A stretch of DNA of 20,066 nucleotides, from the IMG/VR virus record IMGVR_UViG_3300013772_000043, positions 4,158-24,223 of that record, one strand, 5' to 3'. The translations under genes were made by a program, and so were the position numbers. Under the pieces are notes generated by a model. The model worked only from the letters and a program-made list of their open reading frames with translations. It made no database searches and was not told where the DNA came from. Shown in pieces: positions 8,309-14,783 of this stretch. Position 1 is the stretch's first letter. Every line of letters begins with the position of its first letter. Source of the stretch: a virus.

Positions 8309-8581
8309 TTACTTATTGAGGATTACGTTTAGTTCTTTGATGAGAGTCTTTCGGTTATCCCCAGAGGTCTCCACATCAAGTGCTGCCTTAGCTCTTGTAG
8401 GGTCTTCTGCGACCCAACTAAGTACTGTCTTGATCGAACCCTCAGGAACGACCTGTTCGGGCGTCTGAGGGGCGTTCTGGGCCTCTACAGAGACCTCTAC
8501 AGCCTCTGCGAGGAGGACTCTTGCTTCTTCTACAACTGGGCCGGTATACTCCGGTGCCGCGAAGGGGTCTGTTTCACTCAT
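8309..8581 (-). CDS. Small conserved phage protein of unknown role
   Basis: A 90-residue acidic protein starting MSETDPFAAPEY at the ATG 8581-8579. An open frame extends further upstream, but that part overlaps the adaptor gene, and the chosen start lies one base after the adaptor stop. The C-terminal half (VPEGSIKTVLSWVAEDPTRAKAALDVETSGDNRKTLIKELNVIL) is a small two-helix module that I recall from many actinophage neck regions, sometimes fused to other proteins. The N-terminal half is Glu/Val/Pro-rich and probably flexible. No catalytic residues are seen. A link to head-tail joining is suggested only by its place between adaptor and terminator-like genes. Confidence 0.7.
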   Translation of the reverse strand: MSETDPFAAPEYTGPVVEEARVLLAEAVEVSVEAQNAPQTPEQVVPEGSIKTVLSWVAEDPTRAKAALDVETSGDNRKTLIKELNVILNK

Positions 8582-8582
8582 A

Positions 8583-9272
8583 TTAGTTAACTCTCTCTGC
8601 TCTTGTCGCTCCGGCCAAGAACACTTTAGGCCTTTTCTTAGCCTTGGATGGGTTTGCTGCTGCAAGGAAGAGATCAATCTCGTAGATCCCTACCTTACCG
8701 TTATCGATAAAACTCTGAGGGTCCATGATAGTGTAAGATACACCCTGACGACTCACTGACGAGATACGTTCGGGGAGGGAACAGGTAGCCGACCCCATGT
8801 CAGAAAGTATCAGTTCGTTTGCCAGTCGGATTGCTGCCCGCTTGCCCGCTGCTGGCGGCGGGGTACCAAATGTGTATGTAACCGATAGCTCCATCACAGG
8901 GTTTAGTATCCATGGAAGGGAATTATGTCTCACTAGGTAGCTGTTATTTCTTAAGGAAAATTCAGACGTAGCAAGTTGGCGTCCCAGATGCACTACAGAT
9001 TGTACTGATCTTACAGGTGTCTGCTGAAGTCGTAGGTTTCGAAGACCTTCAGTACCTTTAGCAATGTTGTACACATTTCCAGAAATAAGGTATGGGTTGG
9101 TTGATACCGGTGCCATTATGTCTGAGGTATACACTTCAGTTACAGTCTGAACCCCGGTGTACTTCTCACCTGAGAGCTTATAGAGAATGAAGCTGGCGAA
9201 CTGGACAGCAGAATCAGTGTATGGCCCAGCAGGGTCAATAGTGTCCGCTGCATTAATCCATAGGGTAGCCAT
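8583..9272 (-). CDS. Head-to-tail adaptor
   Basis: A 229-residue protein, first of the neck cluster. The N-terminal helix region (YTDSAVQFASFILYKLSGEKYTGVQTVTEVY) and the C-terminal stretch SRQGVSYTIMDPQSFIDNGKVGIYEIDLFLAAANP are typical of the actinophage head-to-tail adaptor family, whose subunits form a ring under the portal (comparable with HK97 gp6 or SPP1 gp15). The tail end is Lys/Arg-rich. The ATG at 9272 has GGAG 6 nt upstream. It begins a new transcriptional segment: a terminator-like hairpin (9322-9351) and an extended -10 element (9298-9306) lie just upstream. The next gene starts one base after its stop. Confidence 0.8.
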   Translation of the reverse strand: MATLWINAADTIDPAGPYTDSAVQFASFILYKLSGEKYTGVQTVTEVYTSDIMAPVSTNPYLISGNVYNIAKGTEGLRNLRLQQTPVRSVQSVVHLGRQLATSEFSLRNNSYLVRHNSLPWILNPVMELSVTYTFGTPPPAAGKRAAIRLANELILSDMGSATCSLPERISSVSRQGVSYTIMDPQSFIDNGKVGIYEIDLFLAAANPSKAKKRPKVFLAGATRAERVN

Positions 9273-9297
9273 TTTTTCTCCAATGCTCTTTCAGTCA

Positions 9298-9306
9298 ATT
9301 ATACCA
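9298..9306 (-). promoter_or_regulatory. Extended -10 promoter candidate before the neck genes
   Basis: The minus strand reads TGGTATAAT, a perfect TATAAT with the extended TG. It lies 16 nt after a terminator-like hairpin and about 25 nt before the adaptor ATG at 9272, leaving room for the start site and the GGAG ribosome site. No -35 hexamer stands out at 17 nt spacing. It is the best promoter candidate in the window. Confidence 0.55.
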
Positions 9307-9321
9307 TAGTGTAGAAACAAG

Positions 9322-9351
9322 ACTGGCTGGCCTCATGTGAGACCAGCCAGT
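9322..9351 (-). terminator. Terminator-like hairpin after the major tail gene
   Basis: Two 13-nt arms (9339-9351 and 9322-9334) pair with only one G-U wobble around a 4-nt loop; the outer nine pairs (ACTGGCTGG) are perfect. On the minus strand it is followed by CTTGTTTCT, a partial T-run, and preceded by AAAATA. It begins 17 nt after the major tail stop. This is the most terminator-like structure here and would limit read-through from the highly expressed capsid and tail tube genes into the neck genes. Confidence 0.65.
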
Positions 9352-9368
9352 ATTTTGTAGCGGTTTGG

Positions 9369-10010
9369 TTATGTTACTGCTTGGTAGCCAGTCCCTACAG
9401 GGATGGTTGTGGTTCGGGCGTACGCTACAGGAGCGTCGGCTGCGAATGGCCATAGTGGTGCAGCCGGTCCATCACCGAATCCGGTGTTCCCAACTCCCCA
9501 GCCTTCGAAGTGAGTAGCCAGAAGGTCGTTCTGGATAGCTCGCTCCCCGGCTAGGTGCATCTGTGCGTATGGGAATACCCACTGCCAGTACGGGTTGATA
9601 GCGGCCTGACGACCGGAAACGTTAGCGATAGACCATACCTCGATAGCTACACCATTAGGTGTAGCATCGATACCTACGAGAGGGGCCTTGTAGCCAACGG
9701 ACAGTCCGCCAGCGGACAGCAAGGTACCACCGGAAATCATTTCGGTGAACTCGGGGTCCGGGTCACAGATGGCAATGCTGAGGGTAACGCGCTTGAGGGT
9801 GTCAGGTGCCTTCCAAGAGACACATACTGTGCCGTTAGCGGCCTTGGTAGTGAATTCGTCACCAGACTCGTATTCAGGGGTGAATCCGAGAGAGACGAAC
9901 TTCTTTGTAACGTATGAAGCGCTTGGTCCAATTACGGGGACACCGGCTGCGTCTAGTCGTGTAAGACGGATCGCGATCCCCGTAACGCTGGAAGCGTTGT
10001 CTTGTGCCAT
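9369..10010 (-). CDS. Major tail protein (tail tube subunit)
   Basis: A 213-residue beta-rich protein. The opening VTGIAIRLTRLDAAGVPVIG, the central APDTLKRVTLSIAICDPDPEFTEMISGG around residues 68-95, and NPYWQWVFPYAQMHLAGERAIQNDLLATHFEGWGVGN around 140-175 match the major tail protein family I recall from Streptomyces phages. These subunits stack into the tail tube. The ATG at 10010 follows AGGAG with about 8 nt spacing, a strong ribosome site fitting a highly expressed protein. Unusually it lies between the capsid genes and the neck genes; in most siphoviruses it sits just before the chaperones. A terminator-like hairpin follows it directly. The family call is by recall, not by search. Confidence 0.75.
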   Translation of the reverse strand: MAQDNASSVTGIAIRLTRLDAAGVPVIGPSASYVTKKFVSLGFTPEYESGDEFTTKAANGTVCVSWKAPDTLKRVTLSIAICDPDPEFTEMISGGTLLSAGGLSVGYKAPLVGIDATPNGVAIEVWSIANVSGRQAAINPYWQWVFPYAQMHLAGERAIQNDLLATHFEGWGVGNTGFGDGPAAPLWPFAADAPVAYARTTTIPVGTGYQAVT

Positions 10011-10025
10011 TAGTATATCTCCTAA

Positions 10026-10895
10026 TTATGCGTAATCTAGTGTAAGGTCAACTAGTACTGCGTACGAGTTTGTGGTAGACCATGTGACTGCTGCGGACCC
10101 GTCAACGAAATATTCGATATCGTTGATCTGGGTGTTGACAGCTTGGTTAAGCTTTCCCGGTGTGACAACGGTCGGGCCGATGCGTACGGAGACAGGTCCG
10201 GTGGCGTAAAGCCACGCATTGTTAGCGCCTGCCACGACCCCTGTTGGACCCTTTTTCGAGTAACCAATACCGGAAACAACTGAGTTTCCAAGAGGAGTGA
10301 GGAGCTTCTTACCATCGTTGTGGAGCTTCAGGACGGAGCCTACGACCCGAGGGACGTGGATAACTCCTGCCGATCCGAGTGAGGCGTTCCCTAGTGCTTC
10401 TTCCAGAAGTCCAAGCCCGTAACGGACCTTGACACCTGTTCCAGCAGTGGGGGTAACATCAACAGATTGCGCCGAAGCGAGGTATCTGTTATCGTTAGCT
10501 GAGTCAAGAAGTTTTGCTATATCGCCATTCCAGAATTCAATCTCAATTGCCTTCTGCATCACGATATCCAGCGCATTCTTCGCGCTGGCTTCAATCTCAC
10601 TCGGGTTGGTTCCCATAGTGGAAACCTTTATGGAAGCTTTGACATCGAAAGGGTAGTATGTCTTGAAGTGCTCTTTGGAAGCACTGTTGTCAATGACAGT
10701 CACGGTCTCGATTGGGTTGGCTCCAAGTATGGAGCCATTAGCTACTACCACTCCAGCGTCTAGGTTCTCGTATGTAAAGCCCGAGTTCCAGAAGCTGTCG
10801 CTGTGATCGTACGTAGTGGTAGCTGGACTCAGAATTCCGTATGGGGCGACCTCAAGTCCCGCTGTGGGGACTAGGGTTGTGTTACTGCGTGCCAT
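10026..10895 (-). CDS. HK97-fold-like second capsid protein (possible pentamer subunit)
   Basis: A 289-residue protein directly after the major capsid gene. Its C-terminal half has the run GVIHVPRVVGSVLKLH, LLTPLGNSVVSGIGYS, AWLYATGPVSVRIG, then VTWSTTNSYAVLVDLTL at the end; this order resembles the A and P domains of HK97-fold capsid proteins in actinobacterial phages. The middle has a long helix (EIEASAKNALDIVMQKAIEIEFWNGD), as a spine helix would. It lacks the long N-terminal scaffold arm of its neighbour. A minor capsid or pentamer (vertex) protein is my best reading; a decoration or connector protein is possible. The ATG at 10895 has AAGGA about 6 nt upstream. The 54-nt gap before it holds only this ribosome site; I see no hairpin or promoter there. 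Confidence 0.5.
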   Translation of the reverse strand: MARSNTTLVPTAGLEVAPYGILSPATTTYDHSDSFWNSGFTYENLDAGVVVANGSILGANPIETVTVIDNSASKEHFKTYYPFDVKASIKVSTMGTNPSEIEASAKNALDIVMQKAIEIEFWNGDIAKLLDSANDNRYLASAQSVDVTPTAGTGVKVRYGLGLLEEALGNASLGSAGVIHVPRVVGSVLKLHNDGKKLLTPLGNSVVSGIGYSKKGPTGVVAGANNAWLYATGPVSVRIGPTVVTPGKLNQAVNTQINDIEYFVDGSAAVTWSTTNSYAVLVDLTLDYA

Positions 10896-10949
10896 GTGAT
10901 ATCCTTAGGTTAATTCTGAGTCCAGCTACTGCTACTATTTGATTTTAGA

Positions 10950-13028
10950 CTAGCCAGCAACCGTAGTGGTTCCAGAAGAGGAACCCTTGATTGCGAGGGC
11001 GGAAGTTACGCGTAGGGATTCTACGCCAACCTTGGCAACGCCTTCAAAGGTCTCAAGGAAGATCTTGTAGTCGTTAGTGCCGTTGAGTGTGGAGTCGCGA
11101 ACGATTCCGAGGTCAAGAGTTCCGCCATCAAGGAAGAGGAAAGTACCCTCAGAGAAGAGGTACCAGATGACGTCGCTCGGGAAGCTAAGAAGCGCGCCAT
11201 CAGCCTGTGCACCGAAGATCTGGCCTGCCTCACCATCAAGGTGCCAAGACACGTTGATGTTGCGAGTGGTGAACCACTTGCCGATTTCAGCCTCACCGAG
11301 GTTGAAAGTACCGTCGCGACCGTCACCCGGAAGTTGCTTGGTCAGGTCTGCACGGAGTGCATTCTTGAACCACTCAGGGAAGATAACACGGAGCGGAGCG
11401 GTTGGGTCAAGGCGGTAACGGCTACGGTAAGCAGCAGCGGCCTGTTCGATCTGAACGAAGATGTCGCGAGCAGCACCAAGCTGAGCAGCAGCGGTAACCT
11501 GTGTAGAAAGGGCACCGATGCGGGTAAGAAGGCGAGTCTCAGCGAAACGTGCCTGCTGAACCATACCAAGCTGTGTGTGGCGCTCGACAAGCTCAGGGTA
11601 TGCGCGTGAAGAGAGGTTACCGAAGGTAAGGATGAGCGGGATAGCGTCTGTGTAGACGGTAACTTCAACGCCAGCAGCAACGCGGAGAGCGGGCTTGACA
11701 GGGTTCGGCAGTTCCGGGGTGGAAGCATCGATGTCGTCCTGCATGGTCCATACGGATACAGCACCCGCAAGATCAGAGAGAACCGGAGGAGTCATGAAGC
11801 GGAGTCCGCCACGGTCTGCACCGAAGACTGCAAGAGCATCACGGACTGGGCGGACAGAAGTCTCGCCAAGCTCGAAGATGTCGTAGGAAGTCTCGACCGG
11901 TGCTGTAAGTCCACCAGCAGCAAGGATAGCTTCAGGAGCTACAACTGCGTTGATCTTGGAGCGGTTACCCTCAATGTCGTTTGCGTTGAGCATACGATTC
12001 GACGGGAACGTAGTGGAGAACGTAGCAACGGTGTGCTGTTCGCCGTCTCCACCGGAAGTGCGGCCCATGCCGTGCTTGCGGGAAAGGATTGCCTGAGCAA
12101 CCTCAGAGATGCTGGAGAACTCGGAACCAGCGGTGATTCCGGGAAGGTCAGCGCCAGCGGTAATTACAACCGGAGCAACTGCCTTAGGAGCAGGACGTAG
12201 TTCTGCTGGAGCTTCGAATTCAAGCTCGCTTGGGGTGTTAGAGGCGGTCACTGGTTCCTCCGAACTTTCTGTGATAGAATCTGTTGTAGAGAATTCCTCT
12301 ACGATAACATTAGGGGTTTCGGTAGCGCTTTCAGCTTCCGGTGCTTCTTCGATAGCGGCTTCAGATACGGTGGCTACATCTGCGGAGAAAGGCTTGAGAT
12401 CTTTCTTCTTCTCAGCGTCTTCCTCTTCAGGTGTTTCGCCAGCTTCTTCCTCAGGAGATCCTTCAGCAGGAGCAGCAGCGAAAGGCTTGAGATCTTTCTT
12501 CTTCTCAGCGTCTTCCTCTTCAGGTGTTTCGCCAGCTTCTTCCTCAGGAGATCCTTCAGCAGGAGCAGGCTCAGCGTCTTCCTCTTCAGGTGTTTCGCCA
12601 GCTTCTTCCTCAGGAGATCCTTCAGCGGGGGCTGGTTCAGCCTTCTCCTCTTCAGGTGTTTCGGAGTCTTCTTCTTCTTTAGAGCCTTCAACGGGGTTAG
12701 AATCACCAAAAGCGAGTTCTTGTCCAGTTTCGTCCGCTGGTGCGTCCTCTGCGGCTGGGTCGGCATCTCCTGCATTCATGCGGGTCTTTGCTTCTTCAGC
12801 GGCTTGAGATAGCTCAGCGGCCTCGGCTACACGGCGGTCCTGCTCGCCAACAACAACGTCGTTAGCATCGGCAAGCTCGTTCATAGAGTCTACGGCTTCG
12901 CGAGTGGGGGTGTCTCCAATGGAATCAGATAGTGAGCCGAATTCGGCTACAATCTTTTCCTGTAGGGCAGTAAGTTCTTCCGGAGAAAGGTCGCTTAGGC
13001 GATCTAGATTTTCACGGATTGAATCCAC
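10950..13028 (-). CDS. Major capsid protein with N-terminal scaffold-like arm
   Basis: About 692 residues from the GTG at 13028. Residues 1-85 are helical (DSIRENLDRLSDLSPEELTALQEK), suiting a delta or scaffold domain. About 95-275 is an acidic, disordered arm with four EGS-EEE-ETPEEE repeats and two KKKDLKPF elements. From about 285 the HK97-fold capsid core begins, with AAGGLTAPVETSYDIFELG near 370, RPVRDALAVFGADRGGLRFMTPP, and VDAMQDD-like strand regions to the end. Only the core, about 400 residues, would be expected in mature shells after cleavage by the upstream protease. I chose GTG because AAGGAGG lies 5 nt before it and the protein start there fits the family; an in-frame ATG at 13070 would add 14 residues and has no ribosome site. 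Confidence 0.92.
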   Translation of the reverse strand: MDSIRENLDRLSDLSPEELTALQEKIVAEFGSLSDSIGDTPTREAVDSMNELADANDVVVGEQDRRVAEAAELSQAAEEAKTRMNAGDADPAAEDAPADETGQELAFGDSNPVEGSKEEEDSETPEEEKAEPAPAEGSPEEEAGETPEEEDAEPAPAEGSPEEEAGETPEEEDAEKKKDLKPFAAAPAEGSPEEEAGETPEEEDAEKKKDLKPFSADVATVSEAAIEEAPEAESATETPNVIVEEFSTTDSITESSEEPVTASNTPSELEFEAPAELRPAPKAVAPVVITAGADLPGITAGSEFSSISEVAQAILSRKHGMGRTSGGDGEQHTVATFSTTFPSNRMLNANDIEGNRSKINAVVAPEAILAAGGLTAPVETSYDIFELGETSVRPVRDALAVFGADRGGLRFMTPPVLSDLAGAVSVWTMQDDIDASTPELPNPVKPALRVAAGVEVTVYTDAIPLILTFGNLSSRAYPELVERHTQLGMVQQARFAETRLLTRIGALSTQVTAAAQLGAARDIFVQIEQAAAAYRSRYRLDPTAPLRVIFPEWFKNALRADLTKQLPGDGRDGTFNLGEAEIGKWFTTRNINVSWHLDGEAGQIFGAQADGALLSFPSDVIWYLFSEGTFLFLDGGTLDLGIVRDSTLNGTNDYKIFLETFEGVAKVGVESLRVTSALAIKGSSSGTTTVAG
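12387..12690 (-). repeat. In-frame tandem repeats in the capsid arm
   Basis: 12387-12475 and 12480-12568 are identical over 89 nt at a 93-nt (31-codon) offset. A third copy of the shorter core starts at 12570, offset 66 nt (22 codons) from the second copy's core at 12504. A fourth, diverged copy lies around 12636-12690. Each unit encodes AEGSPEEEAGETPEEED or a variant; the two 93-nt units also carry EKKKDLKPF. All offsets are multiples of three, so the frame is kept. The near identity points to recent duplication. Confidence 0.9.
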
Positions 13029-13040
13029 AGTTCCCTCCTT
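13026..13040 (-). promoter_or_regulatory. Strong ribosome binding site and GTG start of the capsid gene
   Basis: The minus strand reads AAGGAGG (13040-13034), five bases, then GTG (13028-13026). This is the closest match to the anti-Shine-Dalgarno sequence among the starts in this window and decides the capsid start over the upstream in-frame ATG at 13070. Confidence 0.75.
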
Positions 13041-13054
13041 AGATTTTATAGAGG

Positions 13055-13069
13055 TGGACAGAGTGTCCA
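13055..13069 (-). other. Small hairpin in the capsid mRNA leader
   Basis: TGGACA pairs perfectly with TGTCCA around a 3-nt loop, ending 14 nt upstream of the AAGGAGG ribosome site. Such a hairpin could protect the 5' leader or tune translation. It is short, so chance cannot be excluded. Confidence 0.4.
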
Positions 13070-13139
13070 TCGGGGGTTTTCTGGCATTCGGCAGAAGGGC
13101 GGATATCTATATACACGCGCTTTGTTTAAGTATAAGATA

Positions 13140-13148
13140 ATTCTACCA
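13140..13148 (-). promoter_or_regulatory. Extended -10 promoter candidate before the capsid gene
   Basis: The minus strand reads TGGTAGAAT: the extended TG with a five-of-six match to TATAAT. It lies 2 nt after a hairpin (13151-13180) and in the only long gap of the head genes. A start near 13133 would give a leader of about 105 nt before the GTG. No clear -35 element is seen. A dedicated promoter for the major capsid gene would make biological sense. Confidence 0.45.
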
Positions 13149-13150
13149 CA

Positions 13151-13180
13151 CCGAAAAAGTGCGTTTACATACTTTTACGG
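13151..13180 (-). other. Hairpin between protease and capsid genes
   Basis: Two 10-nt arms (CCGTAAAAGT and ACTTTTTCGG on the minus strand) pair with one T-T mismatch around a 10-nt loop, starting 1 nt after the protease stop codon. It is A/T-rich inside and has CTTTTT in its 3' arm, but no T-run after the stem. It may act as a weak terminator or mark an mRNA processing site. Confidence 0.45.
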
Positions 13181-13181
13181 T

Positions 13182-14771
13182 CTACCTATTGAATTTTGAG
13201 CGAAGTTGTGCTAGCTTATTCTGTAGCTCTGCCTCGTCATTCTGACGAATAGTCATCATACGGGCGCGGGCGCTCTCTGCTCTGGCAGATAGTTCAGCGT
13301 TTCTCTGAACAACAAGACCAGCCATTCGGCCACGTGCGGTAGCGGCATCTACAGATAGTGTAGAGTTCTCTATAGCCCTTAGACGGATATCAAGCTCTTC
13401 CATCTTTGATGTTTCCTTGAGTTCAGCAAGGAACGCTGCTCCAGCGGCTACGAGAGCACCCGGAACACCACCGGAGGCTGTGATTGCGCGTGCAATCGGG
13501 AATCCGGGGACGTTGACGTTGCAGACAGCAACCAGTTCCAGGCGACCATTGATCGGACGCCAGTCACCAGAAGGTGAAGACGCACGGAATGCACGGATCT
13601 GTCGCGGTGTAACGTCCGGACGGAGAGCGCCCGCCACATAGATACCAAACTGATCCTCGCCAGCAACCACATCGGCTACAGCAGAGTCAGTGTCGTCATA
13701 GTGTTTGATAGCTTCTTCAGCAGAAGCACTGAGGGACGCGTGTCCGCCAGCAAGGGTAAGCTGCCCAACCTGAATGTCTCCCTCATCCGTACGGAGCACT
13801 CCGTTGCGGAAATACGCGTACTGCGAAGCGGAGCGCGGAGGCTTGACGTTTCGTCCGGGCATACCGATGTGGGAGGTCTGCCATGCGGCAATGTGCCCGA
13901 AGACCCGTCCATCATCTGTAATGTTCAGCGGGGTTGGGCCTGTAAGCTCCGGATTCTTGAACCAAGCCTTAGGCGGGACCATGGGGGCAGCGGAAGCGGC
14001 AATTGTCGCTAGCTGGAATTCGTAGTCGTCCGAAGTCTCCTCATAGATTCCATCAACGAGTGGGAGATCTTCAAGATCCAGCGTTGGCTCTTCTTCAATC
14101 ATAATAAAGCACTCCTGAAATGCTGGTTTTGGTACAATGGTGATACCCATCAGACGTGCAGCTTCAACTACAATCTTTTCGTTCTTGATGGAGTTGTTCT
14201 TTTTATCAGCAGGGTCTTTATCCTGGCCATCAATGACATCTGGCTCGTCTACCACAGCCTCAAACTTGTCAAGATCGACGGAGACTCCACGGAGGAATCC
14301 ACCACGGACCATGCGCTCAGCTTCACGACCGAACGGGCCAACATCGAAGACACCGCGTGCATTCCCGAGACCGGTATCAAGGCGCTCGATGGAGTCGATA
14401 CGACCAACTACTACCGAACCCTCGTGACCGCTTCCGGTCTTGATCTGCCACATAAGAGGTAGCGGGAGATCACGAGTTGTGATAGAGTCCTTCTTGAAGG
14501 AGCGCTCGTCACCTGAGGATACTTCTTCCGGAACAGCCATCGGAATAATGAATCGGGCACCAGAAGACTCTACGCCAGACGCCAGAAGGGATGCCACAAC
14601 TGGCTCGTCCCCGTCTGCATCAAAGTACTGACCCTTGGTCTTATCAAACGTATAGAGTTTGATGTCAATAGAGTTAAACAGCGAGAAGTCTTCGGCTTTG
14701 ATAGCAGCGGAGGCAACCATTGCTTCGTCGTAGTCGAGAGACTTGATCTTTTCCTCATCAAATGGTAGCAT
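13182..14771 (-). CDS. Capsid maturation protease, two-module
   Basis: About 529 residues (numbered here from an upstream TTG at 14780, which would add three). Residues 70-230 look like an S78 prohead protease: LPLPLMWQ around 105, GSGHEGSVVVGRID with a candidate catalytic His119, and GFLRGVSVDLD with candidate Ser167. Residues 265-430 form a second module common in actinophage capsid proteases: VPPKAWFKNPELTGPTPL, DGRVFGHIAAW, GGHASLSA, HYDDTDSAVADVVAGEDQFGIYVAGALRP, SGDWRPINGRLELVAV and VPGFPIAR. Residues 455-532 are helical and charged, like a scaffold tail. The enzyme would cleave the capsid arm during shell maturation. It lies directly before the capsid gene. The ATG at 14771 and the TTG at 14780 both lack a clear ribosome site, and translation is probably coupled to the preceding gene, whose stop lies 12 nt upstream of the ATG. 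Confidence 0.85.
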   Translation of the reverse strand: MLPFDEEKIKSLDYDEAMVASAAIKAEDFSLFNSIDIKLYTFDKTKGQYFDADGDEPVVASLLASGVESSGARFIIPMAVPEEVSSGDERSFKKDSITTRDLPLPLMWQIKTGSGHEGSVVVGRIDSIERLDTGLGNARGVFDVGPFGREAERMVRGGFLRGVSVDLDKFEAVVDEPDVIDGQDKDPADKKNNSIKNEKIVVEAARLMGITIVPKPAFQECFIMIEEEPTLDLEDLPLVDGIYEETSDDYEFQLATIAASAAPMVPPKAWFKNPELTGPTPLNITDDGRVFGHIAAWQTSHIGMPGRNVKPPRSASQYAYFRNGVLRTDEGDIQVGQLTLAGGHASLSASAEEAIKHYDDTDSAVADVVAGEDQFGIYVAGALRPDVTPRQIRAFRASSPSGDWRPINGRLELVAVCNVNVPGFPIARAITASGGVPGALVAAGAAFLAELKETSKMEELDIRLRAIENSTLSVDAATARGRMAGLVVQRNAELSARAESARARMMTIRQNDEAELQNKLAQLRSKFNR

Positions 14772-14783
14772 GATCTTCAAGGG

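Noticed and set aside
12387-12690. Repeat array considered as CRISPR-like
   Set aside because: Units are in-frame coding repeats of 66 and 93 nt without spacer-repeat alternation; they belong to the capsid protein.
12374-12775. Minus-strand Lys/Leu-rich open frame of 133 codons in the capsid repeat region
   Set aside because: An alternate frame of the same repeats; its repeats merely mirror the DNA duplication.
12109-12807. Plus-strand open frame of 232 codons, rich in Ser and Ala
   Set aside because: It is the antisense image of the Glu/Pro repeat arm of the capsid gene; the low-complexity coding strand removes stops from the opposite strand. No ribosome site or family likeness.
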